Below, in pieces: positions 7,990 to 18,705 of a stretch of DNA of 64,000 bases. The number at the start of each line of letters is the position of its first letter. Position 1 is the first letter of the stretch. Origin of the DNA: Myxococcales bacterium (lineage in GTDB: Bacteria; Myxococcota_A; Polyangia; Haliangiales; Haliangiaceae). The stretch is taken from NCBI GenBank assembly GCA_016717005.1, contig JADJUF010000021.1:1-64000 (forward strand), written 5' to 3'. The notes beneath the pieces were generated by a model. That model was given only the letters and a program-made list of their open reading frames with translations, was not told where the DNA came from and searched no databases. The translations under genes were made by a program, and so were the position numbers.

Positions 7990-8745
7990 ATGTCCAAGCT
8001 CCTCGGTTCGCACGCACGCAGGTTCGCCCTCGGGCTGGTCGCCGCCACGGCCTGCGGCGGCGACGACGCCCCCGCCGCCGACGCCGCCCCGGACGCGCCG
8101 ATCGACGCCGCGCTCGACGCGCCGATCGACGCGCCGCCCAACGCGCCGCCGGAGGTGGCCGCGACGATCACCGCGCCGCCGACGCTGCTCGCCGGCGACC
8201 GCGCCGCGCTCGCGATCACCGCCACCGACGCCGACGGCGACGCGCTGACCTACGCGTGGACCCAGGTGACGCCGGCCGCCCCCGGCACCTGGCCCGACGG
8301 CCAGGCCGCGAGCGCCAGCGCCTGGGTGTCCCCGGCGATCGCGACCGACACCTCCTTCACCCTCGCGGTCGAGGTCAGCGACGGCGTGAACCCGCCGGTG
8401 ACGCGCACGGTGACGCTCGCGGTGGTCGTGCCGCACTTCACCGACGTGCAGGCGGTGTTCGACGGCGCGCAGTGCACCGCCTGCCACGGCATGCAGGGCG
8501 GGCTCACGCTCGCGGCGTCCGGCAGCTACGCTGCGCTCGTCGGCGTCACCACCAACAACGCGGCGTGCGCGACGCTGGCGCGGGTCGCGCCGGGCGCCCC
8601 CGACGACTCGGCGCTGGTGCGCAAGATCGAGGGGACGACCTGCGGCACCCGCATGCCCCTGAGCAACCCGACCTACTTCGACATGTACCCGGGCCTGATC
8701 GTCCGGGTGCGCTCGTGGATCGCGGCCGGCGCGCTCAACAACTAG
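7990..8745 (+). CDS. Lipoprotein with Ig-like domain and one c-haem motif
   Basis: ATG 7990 opens a 251-residue protein with a lipobox-like ATACGG, then an Asp-Ala-Pro-rich linker (DAAPDAPIDAALDAPIDAP). A PKD/Ig-like domain follows (ITATDADGDALTYAWTQV). The C-terminal part has one CxxCH (CTACHGMQGG, about residue 165) and two further cysteines. This is the layout of planctomycete/myxobacterial 'cytochrome c domain' lipoproteins. It is probably exported and tethered to a membrane, where a single c-haem would carry electrons. It lies 314 bp before the 33-haem cytochrome gene and may partner with it. Confidence 0.7.
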   Translation: MSKLLGSHARRFALGLVAATACGGDDAPAADAAPDAPIDAALDAPIDAPPNAPPEVAATITAPPTLLAGDRAALAITATDADGDALTYAWTQVTPAAPGTWPDGQAASASAWVSPAIATDTSFTLAVEVSDGVNPPVTRTVTLAVVVPHFTDVQAVFDGAQCTACHGMQGGLTLAASGSYAALVGVTTNNAACATLARVAPGAPDDSALVRKIEGTTCGTRMPLSNPTYFDMYPGLIVRVRSWIAAGALNN

Positions 8746-9059
8746 GGGCAGCGGGCCGGCGCCGCGAGGGACCGCGCGGGGCGCGCAGCCCCACGACGCG
8801 AGACGCCCGCCGCGTGCACCAGCGCTCGACCGACCTACGTCCGAGCGCTGAGCCGGCGCGCGCCGCGCTGTCCGCTCGTTGCACACGCGCGCGGGACCGC
8901 CCGATCGGCGCGCGCGCGCGCGCGCGAACTCTGCGACGCTGCGGCGGCCTGATCGGTCGATCGCGCAGGTCGTGCGCGGATCCGCGCCGCGCCGATCTCG
9001 ACGGTGCGGCGCGCTGTCTCAGGCCCCACCACGGCGCCGAGGTTGCAACGCGCTGAGCC
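8746..9059. other. Intergenic region, no gene seen
   Basis: These 314 bp hold no convincing coding sequence. The one notable feature is an alternating GC run at 8908-8926, which could adopt Z-DNA. No clear -35/-10 pair is visible before the cytochrome gene that starts at 9060. Confidence 0.5.
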
Positions 9060-12000
9060 ATGAGGCGCGTGCTCCCGCTCGCGATCTGTGTCCTCGCCGC
9101 CTGCGGCGGCAGCTCCAGCACCCCCGTCGACGGCGCCCTGCCCGACGCGCCCGAGCTCGACGGCGCGGTCGACGCCGCGGTCGACGCGCCGATCGACGCC
9201 GAGATCGACGCCGCGCCCGAGCCCGCGTGCTGGACCTGCCACGGCGACGTCGCCTCCCCGGCCCCGCCGCTCGACACCACCGGCAACTCGAGCCCCCTGG
9301 CCCGCGGCGTCGGCGCCCACCGGGCCCACCTGACCACCGACAGCATCTGGCACCGCGACGTCACGTGCGAGGACTGCCATGTCGTCCCGCCGACCCGCGA
9401 CTCGCTGGGGCACATCGACACCGCCCTGCCGGCGGAGCTGGTGTGGAGCCCGCTGGCGTCGGCCGACGGCGTCGCGCCGAGCTTCGACGGCGCCGCATGC
9501 ACCAGCTACTGCCACGGCGCCAGCCTCACCGGCGGCACCCACTCGACGCCGCGCTGGGCCTCGGGCGAGGCCGGCCAGGCCGCGTGCGGCACCTGCCACG
9601 GCCTGCCGCCGGGCCCGCCGCACCCGGCCGCGACCTGGTGCAGCCCGTGCCACCCGTCGGTCGACATCCGCACGCCCTTCCTGGCGCCGGCCAACCACAT
9701 CGACGGCATCGTCGAGCTCAACCCGCTGGCGTGCGACTCGTGCCACGGCTCGGCCGGCGACCCGTCGCCGCCCAACGGCGTCACCGGCGCCACCTCGACC
9801 ACCGCCCGCGGCGTCGGCGCCCACCGCAGCCACCTGCGCGCGGCGACCTGGCACGCGCCGGTCGCGTGCAGCGAGTGCCACACCGTGCCCACGACGATCG
9901 GCGCCGCCGGCCACGCCGACACGCCGCTGCCCGCAGAGCTGACGTTCGGCGCGCTCGCCACCGCCGCCGGCGCCACGCCCAGCTTCGACGGCGTCACGTG
10001 CACCAACGCCTACTGCCACGGCGCGACGCTCGCGCCCGGCGGCAGCGACACCACCCCGACGTGGACCACCGTCGACGGCACCCAGGCCGCGTGCGGCACC
10101 TGCCACGGCCTGCCGCCCGGCGGCGTCCACCCGTCGGTCAGCGGCCCCGTCCCGGCCGCCTGCGCCGCGTGCCACAGCGCGGTGATCGCCGCCGACGGCT
10201 CGTTCGCCAACCCCGCGCTGCACATCGACGGGATCGTCGAGGTGGTCGCGACCAGCTGCGACGCGTGCCACGGCTCGGCCGCGAACCCGGCGCCGCCGCG
10301 CGGCCTCGGCGGCGAGACCGCCACGACCGCGCGCGCGGTCGGCGCGCACCAGGCCCACCTCGGCGCCGCCACGTGGCACGGGCCGATCGCGTGCGAGGAG
10401 TGCCACCGGGTCCCCGCGACCCCGCTCGCGATCGGCCACCTCGACACGCCGCTGCCGGCCGAGCTGACGTTCGGGCCGCTGGCGACCGCCGATGGCGCCG
10501 CGCCCGCCTTCGACGGCGTCACCTGCACCAGCGCCTACTGCCACGGCGCCACGCTCGCGCCCGGCGGCAGCGACACCACGCCGACCTGGACGATCGTCGA
10601 CGGCAGCCAGGACGCGTGCGGCACCTGCCACGGCCTGCCGCCGGGCGGCCCGCACCCGACCGTGACCGGCACGCCGCCGGCGTCGTGCGCGCCGTGCCAC
10701 GGCGCGGTGATCGCCGCGGGCGGCGGGTTCGCGAACCCGGCCCTGCACATCGACGGCGTGGTCGAGGTGTCGGCGACCGCGTGCGACAGCTGCCACGGCA
10801 GCGGTGGCGACCCGTCGCCACCGCGCGACGTCAGCGGCAACCTCGCGACCACGGCCCGCGGCGTCGGCGCCCACCGCAGCCACCTGGGGGCGTCGACCTG
10901 GCGCGCGCCGATCGCGTGCACCGAGTGCCACGCGGTGCCGACCTCGATCGACAGCGTCGGCCACCGCGACACGCCGCTGCCGGCCGAGCTGACCTTTGGG
11001 CCCCGGGCCCGCGCCGACGGCGCCGCGCCGACCTTCGACGGCGTCACCTGCGCTGACGCCTACTGCCACGGCGCGACCTTGCGCCCGGGCGGCACCGACA
11101 CGACGCCGACCTGGACCGTCGTCGACGGCAGCCAGGCCGCGTGCGGCACCTGCCACGGCCTGCCCCCGGGCGGCGGCCACCCGCCGGTCATCGGCGCGGC
11201 CCCGGCCGCGTGCGCGGCCTGCCACGACGCGGTGATCGCGCCCGACGGCAGCTTCGCCAACCCGGCGCTGCACGTCGACGGCGTGGTCGAGGTGCGGAGC
11301 CTCACCTGCGACGCGTGCCACGGCGGCGCCGGCGATCCGTCGCCGCCGCGCGACGTCAGCGGCAACCTCGCGACCACGGCCCGCGGGGTCGGCGCCCACC
11401 GCAGCCACCTCCGGTCGTCGACCTGGCGCGCGCCGATCGCCTGCACCGAGTGCCACCGCGTGCCGGCGACGATCCTGGCGGCGGGTCACTTCGACACGCC
11501 GCTGCCGGCCGAGCTGCGGTTCGGCGCCACCGCGCGCGCCGACGGCGCCAGCCCGAGCTTCGACGGCGCCCGCTGCGCTGACGCCTACTGCCACGGCGCC
11601 ACGCTCCTGCCCGGCGGCAGCAACCACACGCCGACGTGGACGACCGTCGACGGCAGCCAGGCCGCGTGCGGCACCTGCCACGGCCTGCCGCCCGGCGGCG
11701 CGCACCCGGCGGTCGGCGCGCCGGTCCCGCAGGCGTGCGGCATGTGCCACGCCGCGGTCGTGTCGCTGGCCGGCGGCTTCGTCGCGCCGGCGCTGCACCT
11801 CGACGGCGTGGTCGAGACCGCGTCGCCGCACCCGGGCGGCTGGGCCGCGCCGAGCGCGCACGGCGCCGCGGCCAACGACGGCGGCCTCGCGGCCTGCCAG
11901 GCCTGCCACGGCGCCGACCTCCGCGGCGGCATGAGCGCGGTGTCGTGCACCTCGTGCCACGCCGACTGGGAGACCCGGTGCACGTTCTGTCACGGCGGCA

Positions 12001-12578
12001 CCGACAACCTGACCGGCGCGCCGCCGGCCGGCGTCGGCGGCGAGCTCCTGCGCAGCACCGTCGCGGTCGGCGCGCACACGCTCCACGTCGGCGCGACCAC
12101 GATCCACGCCGCCTGGGACTGCACCCGCTGCCACGTCAAGCCGACGTCGGTGTTCTCGCCCGGCCACATCGACGGCGACGGCCGGGCCGAGGTCCGGTTC
12201 GACGGCCTCAACCCGATCGCGACCTACACGCTCGCCACCGCCACCTGCGGCGCCACCCACTGCCACGGCAACGGCCGCACCGACAACGGCGGCGCGGCCT
12301 GGACCACGGACCCGGTCATCACCTGCGCGTCCTGCCACAACGACGCCACCACGCCGTCGACCAGCTTCACGATGTCGGGCGAGCACCGGCGCCACGTCAA
12401 GTCACAGAACATCGCGTGCCAGGAGTGCCACGCGACCGTCGTCGGCGCCGGCAACGTCATCGTCGGGCTGAGCCTGCACGTCGACGGGATCAACCAGGTG
12501 GCCCTGCGCCAGCCCGGCACCTGGACGGCGGCGACCAGGCGCTGCGATCCGGCGTGCCACGGCGCCGAGACCTGGTGA
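9060..12578 (+). CDS. 33-haem multihaem cytochrome c (CxxxxCH/CxxCH repeat)
   Basis: The 1,172-residue protein starts with a lipoprotein signal (LPLAICVLAACGG) and a DAPIDAE linker. I count 33 haem-binding motifs: 26 CxxCH, 5 CxxxxCH (for example CTNAYCH, CADAYCH) and 2 CxxxCH. The mixture of CxxxxCH and CxxCH with HxxH-type ligands matches the Geobacter CxxxxCH...CxxCH domain family, used in extracellular electron transfer. The middle is built from a tandem unit of 175 residues (525 bp) with five motifs each, marked by CGTCHGLPPG recurring at nt 9582, 10089, 10614, 11139 and 11664. It is probably displayed on the outer membrane. Whether all sites bind haem is inference. Confidence 0.9.
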   Translation: MRRVLPLAICVLAACGGSSSTPVDGALPDAPELDGAVDAAVDAPIDAEIDAAPEPACWTCHGDVASPAPPLDTTGNSSPLARGVGAHRAHLTTDSIWHRDVTCEDCHVVPPTRDSLGHIDTALPAELVWSPLASADGVAPSFDGAACTSYCHGASLTGGTHSTPRWASGEAGQAACGTCHGLPPGPPHPAATWCSPCHPSVDIRTPFLAPANHIDGIVELNPLACDSCHGSAGDPSPPNGVTGATSTTARGVGAHRSHLRAATWHAPVACSECHTVPTTIGAAGHADTPLPAELTFGALATAAGATPSFDGVTCTNAYCHGATLAPGGSDTTPTWTTVDGTQAACGTCHGLPPGGVHPSVSGPVPAACAACHSAVIAADGSFANPALHIDGIVEVVATSCDACHGSAANPAPPRGLGGETATTARAVGAHQAHLGAATWHGPIACEECHRVPATPLAIGHLDTPLPAELTFGPLATADGAAPAFDGVTCTSAYCHGATLAPGGSDTTPTWTIVDGSQDACGTCHGLPPGGPHPTVTGTPPASCAPCHGAVIAAGGGFANPALHIDGVVEVSATACDSCHGSGGDPSPPRDVSGNLATTARGVGAHRSHLGASTWRAPIACTECHAVPTSIDSVGHRDTPLPAELTFGPRARADGAAPTFDGVTCADAYCHGATLRPGGTDTTPTWTVVDGSQAACGTCHGLPPGGGHPPVIGAAPAACAACHDAVIAPDGSFANPALHVDGVVEVRSLTCDACHGGAGDPSPPRDVSGNLATTARGVGAHRSHLRSSTWRAPIACTECHRVPATILAAGHFDTPLPAELRFGATARADGASPSFDGARCADAYCHGATLLPGGSNHTPTWTTVDGSQAACGTCHGLPPGGAHPAVGAPVPQACGMCHAAVVSLAGGFVAPALHLDGVVETASPHPGGWAAPSAHGAAANDGGLAACQACHGADLRGGMSAVSCTSCHADWETRCTFCHGGTDNLTGAPPAGVGGELLRSTVAVGAHTLHVGATTIHAAWDCTRCHVKPTSVFSPGHIDGDGRAEVRFDGLNPIATYTLATATCGATHCHGNGRTDNGGAAWTTDPVITCASCHNDATTPSTSFTMSGEHRRHVKSQNIACQECHATVVGAGNVIVGLSLHVDGINQVALRQPGTWTAATRRCDPACHGAETW
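9582..12188 (+). repeat. 525-bp tandem coding repeat in the cytochrome gene
   Basis: The landmark encoding CGTCHGLPPG recurs at 9582, 10089, 10614, 11139 and 11664. The spacings are 507, 525, 525 and 525 bp. The last units are very similar at DNA level, including long identical stretches (for example around 10820-10860 and 11345-11385), which points to recent duplication or homogenisation. Confidence 0.8.
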
Positions 12579-12581
12579 CGA

Positions 12582-13397
12582 CTACCCGCGGCCGCGCCGG
12601 CGCCGGCGCCGCGCCAGCATCGCGGCGGCGACCGCGAGCACCGCCGCGCCGTCGGGCGTCGCGCCGGTCGTGCAGCCACACGCGGCGCCGCCGCCGGGGT
12701 CGAGGTCGAGGAAGCGCTGGTTGCCGTCGAGCGCGGCCGCGTCGGCGGGCGCGTCCAGGCGCTGGGCGTCGACCACCAGCGCGTCGACCCCGGCGTCGAG
12801 GCGGGGCCCGTCGACGCCGGCGTCGGCCGGATCCCACGGCGAGCCGTCGTTGGGCCGGCGCGGGGTCGGCGACTCGACCCGCCAGTCGACCGCGACCACG
12901 TCGGTCGCCGCGATCCGGGCCAGCGCCAGGCCGGCCGGCGGCGGCACCGCCGCGCTGGCGTCGTCGGGGCCGAACAGATCGCGCACCGGCGCGGCGACCG
13001 CGCCCCAGCGCACGCAGTCGTAGCGGGTCGCGCTCGACACCAGGCACACCTGGCCGGCGTCGAGATCGAGCGGCGGCACCAGGCTGCCGTCGGCGCCGGT
13101 GGCGAACTCGGCCTGGGCCGCGGGCGTGGCCAGGAGCAGGTAGCTGCCGGCGGCCAGGCAGGTGGCGCTGGCGAACGGCGCGACGTCGCCGAGCACCGCG
13201 CCGGCGGCGTCGTAGCTGACCACCCGCGTCGACGGGAACACGCACGCCGCGGCCGTGGCCTCGAGCTCGACGTAGCGCGCCGCCGGATCGCCGCTGCCAG
13301 CCGCGGTCGCGACCTCCGACAGGCGCACGTCGGCGAGGTCGGCCGCCGCCGGCGCCGCGGCCGCCGCCAGCGCGATCACGGTGGCCGGCCAGCGCAT
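12582..13397 (-). CDS. Lamin-tail-like surface protein with MYXO-CTERM-type anchor
   Basis: The 271-residue protein starts at ATG 13397 with a signal peptide (VIALAAAAAPAAADL). A lamin-tail-like domain follows, beginning VRLSEVATAAGSGDPAARYVEL and containing paired cysteines. The linker is Asp-Ala-rich (DAGVDALVVDAQRLDAPADA). The C-terminus has a Cys pair (ACGCTTG), a short hydrophobic helix and a poly-Arg end (ARRRRRRGRG). That is the pattern of the MYXO-CTERM sorting signal, so the protein is probably processed and shown on the cell surface. It ends 3 bp from the cytochrome stop in a convergent pair. Confidence 0.75.
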   Translation of the reverse strand: MRWPATVIALAAAAAPAAADLADVRLSEVATAAGSGDPAARYVELEATAAACVFPSTRVVSYDAAGAVLGDVAPFASATCLAAGSYLLLATPAAQAEFATGADGSLVPPLDLDAGQVCLVSSATRYDCVRWGAVAAPVRDLFGPDDASAAVPPPAGLALARIAATDVVAVDWRVESPTPRRPNDGSPWDPADAGVDGPRLDAGVDALVVDAQRLDAPADAAALDGNQRFLDLDPGGGAACGCTTGATPDGAAVLAVAAAMLARRRRRRGRG

Positions 13398-13482
13398 GCG
13401 GCATCCTACCTGGGTTCGGGCCCGCGACGCTGATGTCACGCCCGGGTTGCGAGAGCCGCGGCCCGGGGCCTAGGATGGCCGC

Positions 13483-13496
13483 GGGTTAGACAACCC
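13483..13496. promoter_or_regulatory. Inverted repeat GGGTT-N4-AACCC
   Basis: A perfect 5-bp inverted repeat lies in the 176-bp divergent interval between the MYXO-CTERM protein and the kinase gene. It could be a regulator site. No promoter boxes could be assigned with confidence. Confidence 0.3.
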
Positions 13497-13536
13497 TCCC
13501 GGCTTGACGGCAGTCCTAGCCCGAAGCCGCCTCGCC

Positions 13537-13552
13537 GTGACATGGTTGTCAC
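13537..13552. promoter_or_regulatory. Inverted repeat GTGACA-N4-TGTCAC
   Basis: A perfect 6-bp inverted repeat ends 21 bp before the kinase GTG at 13574. Its spacing suits a dimeric regulator that would block or overlap the kinase promoter. Confidence 0.35.
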
Positions 13553-13573
13553 GGTGCCGCCCGCCCCGCCCCC

Positions 13574-15346
13574 GTGATCGACGTCGGACAGGTCCTCGAC
13601 AAGTACGAGCTCCTGGCGCGCGTCGGCCAGGGCGGGATGGCGGTCGTCTATCGCGGGATCGATCACTCGCTCAAGCGCGAGGTCGCGGTGAAGGTGCTGC
13701 ACCGGCACCTGGCCGAGCACGCCGAGGCCCGCGACCGGTTCGAGCGCGAGGCCCACGCGGTCGCCAAGCTCCGCCACGAGAACATCCTCGAGATCTTCGC
13801 GTACTCGGGCAAGGAGTCGCCCGAGAGCTACATCGTCACCGAGTTCATCGACGGCGCCACGCTCAAGCAGTTCGTCACCGACCACCCGCCGCGGTTCGCC
13901 GAGATCGGCGCGATGGTCGTGGCCGAGATCGGGCGGGCGCTGGCCCACGCCCACGGCCACGGCGTGCTGCACCGCGACGTCAAGCCCGAGAACGTGATGA
14001 TCCGCTCGGACGGCGTGGTCAAGCTGACCGACTTCGGCATCTCGCAGATGGTCGACGCCCAGCGCATGACCGTCACCGGCCAGCTGCTGGGCTCGCCCGC
14101 GTACATGTCGCCCGAGCACGTGCTGGGCCACGAGCTCGACTTCCGCACCGACGTGTTCGCCGCGGGGATCGTGCTGTACCAGCTCACCGTCGGCAAGCTG
14201 CCGTTCGACGGCAAGAACCCGCACGAGATCCTGAAGCGGATCGCCGAGTGCAAGTACGTCGATCCGCGGCAGGCCAACCCCCGCGTCGGCGGCGAGCTCG
14301 GGCGGATCATCGTCAAGGCGATGGCGGCCGACCCGGCCGATCGCTACCCCACGATGACCGCGATGGTGGCCGATCTCGAGGGCTACCTCGACGGCTCGGG
14401 CCTGGGCACGCCCAAGGACGAGCTGGCCCGCTACTTCGCCGCGCCGGCGGTCTACGAGGTCGCGCTGGGCCAGCGCCTGGTCGATCACCTGCTCCGGCGG
14501 GCCAAGGCCGAGCTCCCGACCCGCCACGCGCTCGCGCTCGACCTGCTCGATCGGGTGCTGACGATCGACCCGGACCACGAGGGCGCGCGGCTGCTGCTGG
14601 CGTCGATCGAGCGCCGGCACCGCTGGCGGCGGGTCGCGGTCGGGGTCGGGCTGGTCGTGCTCGCGGGCGGCGGCGGCTGGGGCCTGCGCCACGCGCTGCG
14701 CGGCGGCGCGACGCCGCGCCCGGCGATCGACGCCGCGGTGGCCGCCGACGCCGCGGTCGACGCGCCCCCGCCGGTCGACGCCGGCGCGCTCGACGCCGGC
14801 GACCTCGACGCCTCCGCCGAACCGATCGACGCCGACGTCGACGCGCCGATCGACGACCCGGGCCCGCGCCGCGCCGACGCGCACGCGTTGCTGCCGGCGC
14901 CGCCCGAGGACGCCGCGGCGGCGCGCACGTTCACGCTGTCGGTGTCGCCGCCCGACGCCGAGGTCCGGATCGGCGAGGGCCCGTGGCAGCGCTACCTCGG
15001 CGGCCACGCCGAGCTGCCGGCGCCGACCGCGGCGACCGGGCGGACCGTGCGCCGCGACGACTGCTGCGAGCCGAGCCAGCGCCGGGTCGGCCCCGAGTCG
15101 GCCGGCGGCCGGATCGCGATCGCGCTCGGGTTCTTGCCGGCCCAGCTCACGCCACGGTGCGCGCGCGCCGACGTCCAGGTCGAGATCGACGGCCACACCG
15201 CGCGCCTCGACAAGCCGACGCTGATCACGTTCGGCGGCGCGCTGACCCAGCGTCAGGTGACGGTGCGGTTCATCGGTGACACCATCACGAGCCAGAAGGT
15301 CACCGTGCGCTACGCCGAAGCCAAGGAGGTCACGTGCGCGCCCTAG
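13574..15346 (+). CDS. Transmembrane Ser/Thr protein kinase (Hanks type)
   Basis: The 590-residue protein has a complete kinase domain (about residues 10-275): the Gly loop GQGGMAVVYRG, VAVKVL, the catalytic HRDVKPEN, TDFGIS and a SPEH version of APE. A helical stretch and a single membrane span follow (about 354-372, VAVGVGLVVLAGGGGWGL). An Asp-Ala tract and a C-terminal domain with a Cys pair (DDCCEPSQRR) would lie outside the membrane. It is probably an active signalling kinase. The start is GTG 13574. It overlaps the next gene by 13 bp and so is co-translated with a TPR membrane protein, upstream of an FHA-domain activator, a plausible phospho-target reader. Confidence 0.9.
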   Translation: MIDVGQVLDKYELLARVGQGGMAVVYRGIDHSLKREVAVKVLHRHLAEHAEARDRFEREAHAVAKLRHENILEIFAYSGKESPESYIVTEFIDGATLKQFVTDHPPRFAEIGAMVVAEIGRALAHAHGHGVLHRDVKPENVMIRSDGVVKLTDFGISQMVDAQRMTVTGQLLGSPAYMSPEHVLGHELDFRTDVFAAGIVLYQLTVGKLPFDGKNPHEILKRIAECKYVDPRQANPRVGGELGRIIVKAMAADPADRYPTMTAMVADLEGYLDGSGLGTPKDELARYFAAPAVYEVALGQRLVDHLLRRAKAELPTRHALALDLLDRVLTIDPDHEGARLLLASIERRHRWRRVAVGVGLVVLAGGGGWGLRHALRGGATPRPAIDAAVAADAAVDAPPPVDAGALDAGDLDASAEPIDADVDAPIDDPGPRRADAHALLPAPPEDAAAARTFTLSVSPPDAEVRIGEGPWQRYLGGHAELPAPTAATGRTVRRDDCCEPSQRRVGPESAGGRIAIALGFLPAQLTPRCARADVQVEIDGHTARLDKPTLITFGGALTQRQVTVRFIGDTITSQKVTVRYAEAKEVTCAP

Positions 15347-16221
15347 CCGGGCTCGCGCTCATGGCGGTCGCGGCCGTGGCCGCGGTGGCGCCCGCCGCCG
15401 ACGCGGCGACGCCGGCCGAGGACCTGGCCCGGGCCCGGGCGGCGTTTCGCCAGGGCGAGTACGGCGCCGCGATCCCGCTCTTGAGCTACCTGCTCTACCC
15501 GGCGCCGCGGCTGGCCCGGGCCGAGGACCTGCTCGAGGCCCACGTGCTGCTGGGCGTGTGCGCGTTCGAGACCGGCGACCGGGCCACGGCCAGCCGCGAG
15601 TTCGAGGAGGCCCTGTACCTGCAGACCGACCTCACGCTCGACACCGTCCTGTTCTCGGCCGACGCGGTCCGCTACTTCGACGAGCAGAAGGCGCTCGTGG
15701 CCGAGCGCGCCCGGCTCGACGCCGAGCGCCGGCGCATCGCCGAGGAGAACGAGCGCTACAAGCGGCTGCTGGCGTCGATGGTCGTGATCGAGACCCGGCC
15801 CTACTACATCAACTTCGTGCCGTTCGGCGCCGGCCAGTTCCAGAACGGCCAGCCGGGCAAGGCCATCGCGTTCGCGGCCAGCCAGGGCGTGACCGGCGCG
15901 GTGTCGGCCGGCATCTGGCTCTACCTGGTCGGCACCTACGGCATCAACGGGGTCGTGCCCGACGAGGACAACCAGTTCGTGCGCCGCCTCGAGGCGATCG
16001 AGATCGGCGCCGGCGTCGCCTGCCTGGGCCTGATGGCCTGGGGCATCGTCGACTCGCTGCGCCACTACCAGCCGTCGGTGCAGCGCAAGCCCGACGAGTC
16101 GCTGCTGCCGCCCGAGCTGCGGCGCAAGGATCCGCCGCCGCCCAAGCCGACCAGCCGGCTCGAGCTGACCCCCACCCTCAGCCCCGACGGCGCCGGCCTC
16201 AGCGTGCGCCTGCAGTTCTGA
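15334..16221 (+). CDS. TPR membrane protein
   Basis: GTG 15334 lies inside the kinase 3' end. The 295-residue protein has a signal peptide (GLALMAVAAVAAVAPAADA) and a TPR-like pair (ARAAFRQGEYGAAIPLLSYL; GVCAFETGDRATASREFEEA). A charged coiled coil follows (RARLDAERRRIAEENERYK), then two hydrophobic segments (about 170-200 and 225-245), and a C-terminus that may form a beta strand. Proteins of this plan often sit beside Ser/Thr kinases in myxobacteria. Biochemical role unknown. Confidence 0.7.
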   Translation: MRALAGLALMAVAAVAAVAPAADAATPAEDLARARAAFRQGEYGAAIPLLSYLLYPAPRLARAEDLLEAHVLLGVCAFETGDRATASREFEEALYLQTDLTLDTVLFSADAVRYFDEQKALVAERARLDAERRRIAEENERYKRLLASMVVIETRPYYINFVPFGAGQFQNGQPGKAIAFAASQGVTGAVSAGIWLYLVGTYGINGVVPDEDNQFVRRLEAIEIGAGVACLGLMAWGIVDSLRHYQPSVQRKPDESLLPPELRRKDPPPPKPTSRLELTPTLSPDGAGLSVRLQF

Positions 16222-16240
16222 TCCGCCTCGACGAGGACCC

Positions 16241-18055
<1,815 letters not shown>

Positions 18056-18162
18056 GCCCGCGGCCGGCGCCCGCGACGGCGCCCGGGATCGGCCCGGGAT
18101 CCGTGACATCGGTGCCGTACCTGGGGTCCGCGTCGGCGCGGTCCGCACTGGGTAAGCACCTG

Positions 18163-18705
18163 ATGACAAAGGCGAATGCCTCGATGGCGCGCGGCGTGCA
18201 TGGTCTTGCGCTCGTGCTCCTCGCCACCCTCGGCGGCTGCGTGATCCCGCCGCCGCTCCAGACCGACCAGCCCGACGCCGGCGCCAACCACCCGCCGTCG
18301 CTCCGGTCGGTGCGCGACGGCAACGGCGAGGAGCTGGTCCGGCCCGGGCCGCACACGTTCGTGGTCGGCTCCGGCGAGCTGCGCATCACCGCGTCGGACA
18401 CCGACGTCGGCGACACGCTCTTCTTCCGGATGTACGTCGACTACGGCATCGAGCGGCAGACCCCGGTCCGCGCCGAGTGCATGGCCGCGCCCGGCCCGAC
18501 GCCGACGCTCGAGCGCACGACCACGTGCTCGCTGATCGGCGTCTGCTCGGACGATCTGGCCGACACGCTCACGCACGTGTTCGAGCTCGACGTGCTCGAC
18601 CGCCAGCCGGCCAGCACCGCCACCCGGATGTACCGCGACGTGACCGCGCCCGGCGAGATCGCGACCTTCTGGTGGAACATCATCTGCGAGCGGGCCGCGT
18701 CGTGA
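18163..18705 (+). CDS. Lipoprotein, unknown function
   Basis: The 180-residue product has a lipoprotein signal ending in LATLGGC. ATG 18163 is chosen; ATG 18184, seven codons later, fits the signal peptide equally well. A longer frame opening at 18052 overlaps the regulator stop but has no sensible N-terminus. The mature part is polar with four cysteines and a conserved-looking core (GELRITASDTDVGDTLFFRM). It is 4-bp overlapped with the next lipoprotein gene, so the two are coupled. Confidence 0.6.
   Translation: MTKANASMARGVHGLALVLLATLGGCVIPPPLQTDQPDAGANHPPSLRSVRDGNGEELVRPGPHTFVVGSGELRITASDTDVGDTLFFRMYVDYGIERQTPVRAECMAAPGPTPTLERTTTCSLIGVCSDDLADTLTHVFELDVLDRQPASTATRMYRDVTAPGEIATFWWNIICERAAS

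Noticed and set aside
8908..8926. Alternating GC run as a functional Z-DNA element
   Set aside because: Short, and expected by chance in such GC-rich DNA.
8835..12395. 1,186-codon minus-strand frame opposite the cytochrome
   Set aside because: Low-complexity Arg/Ala/Val sequence mirrored from the haem repeats; no family features.
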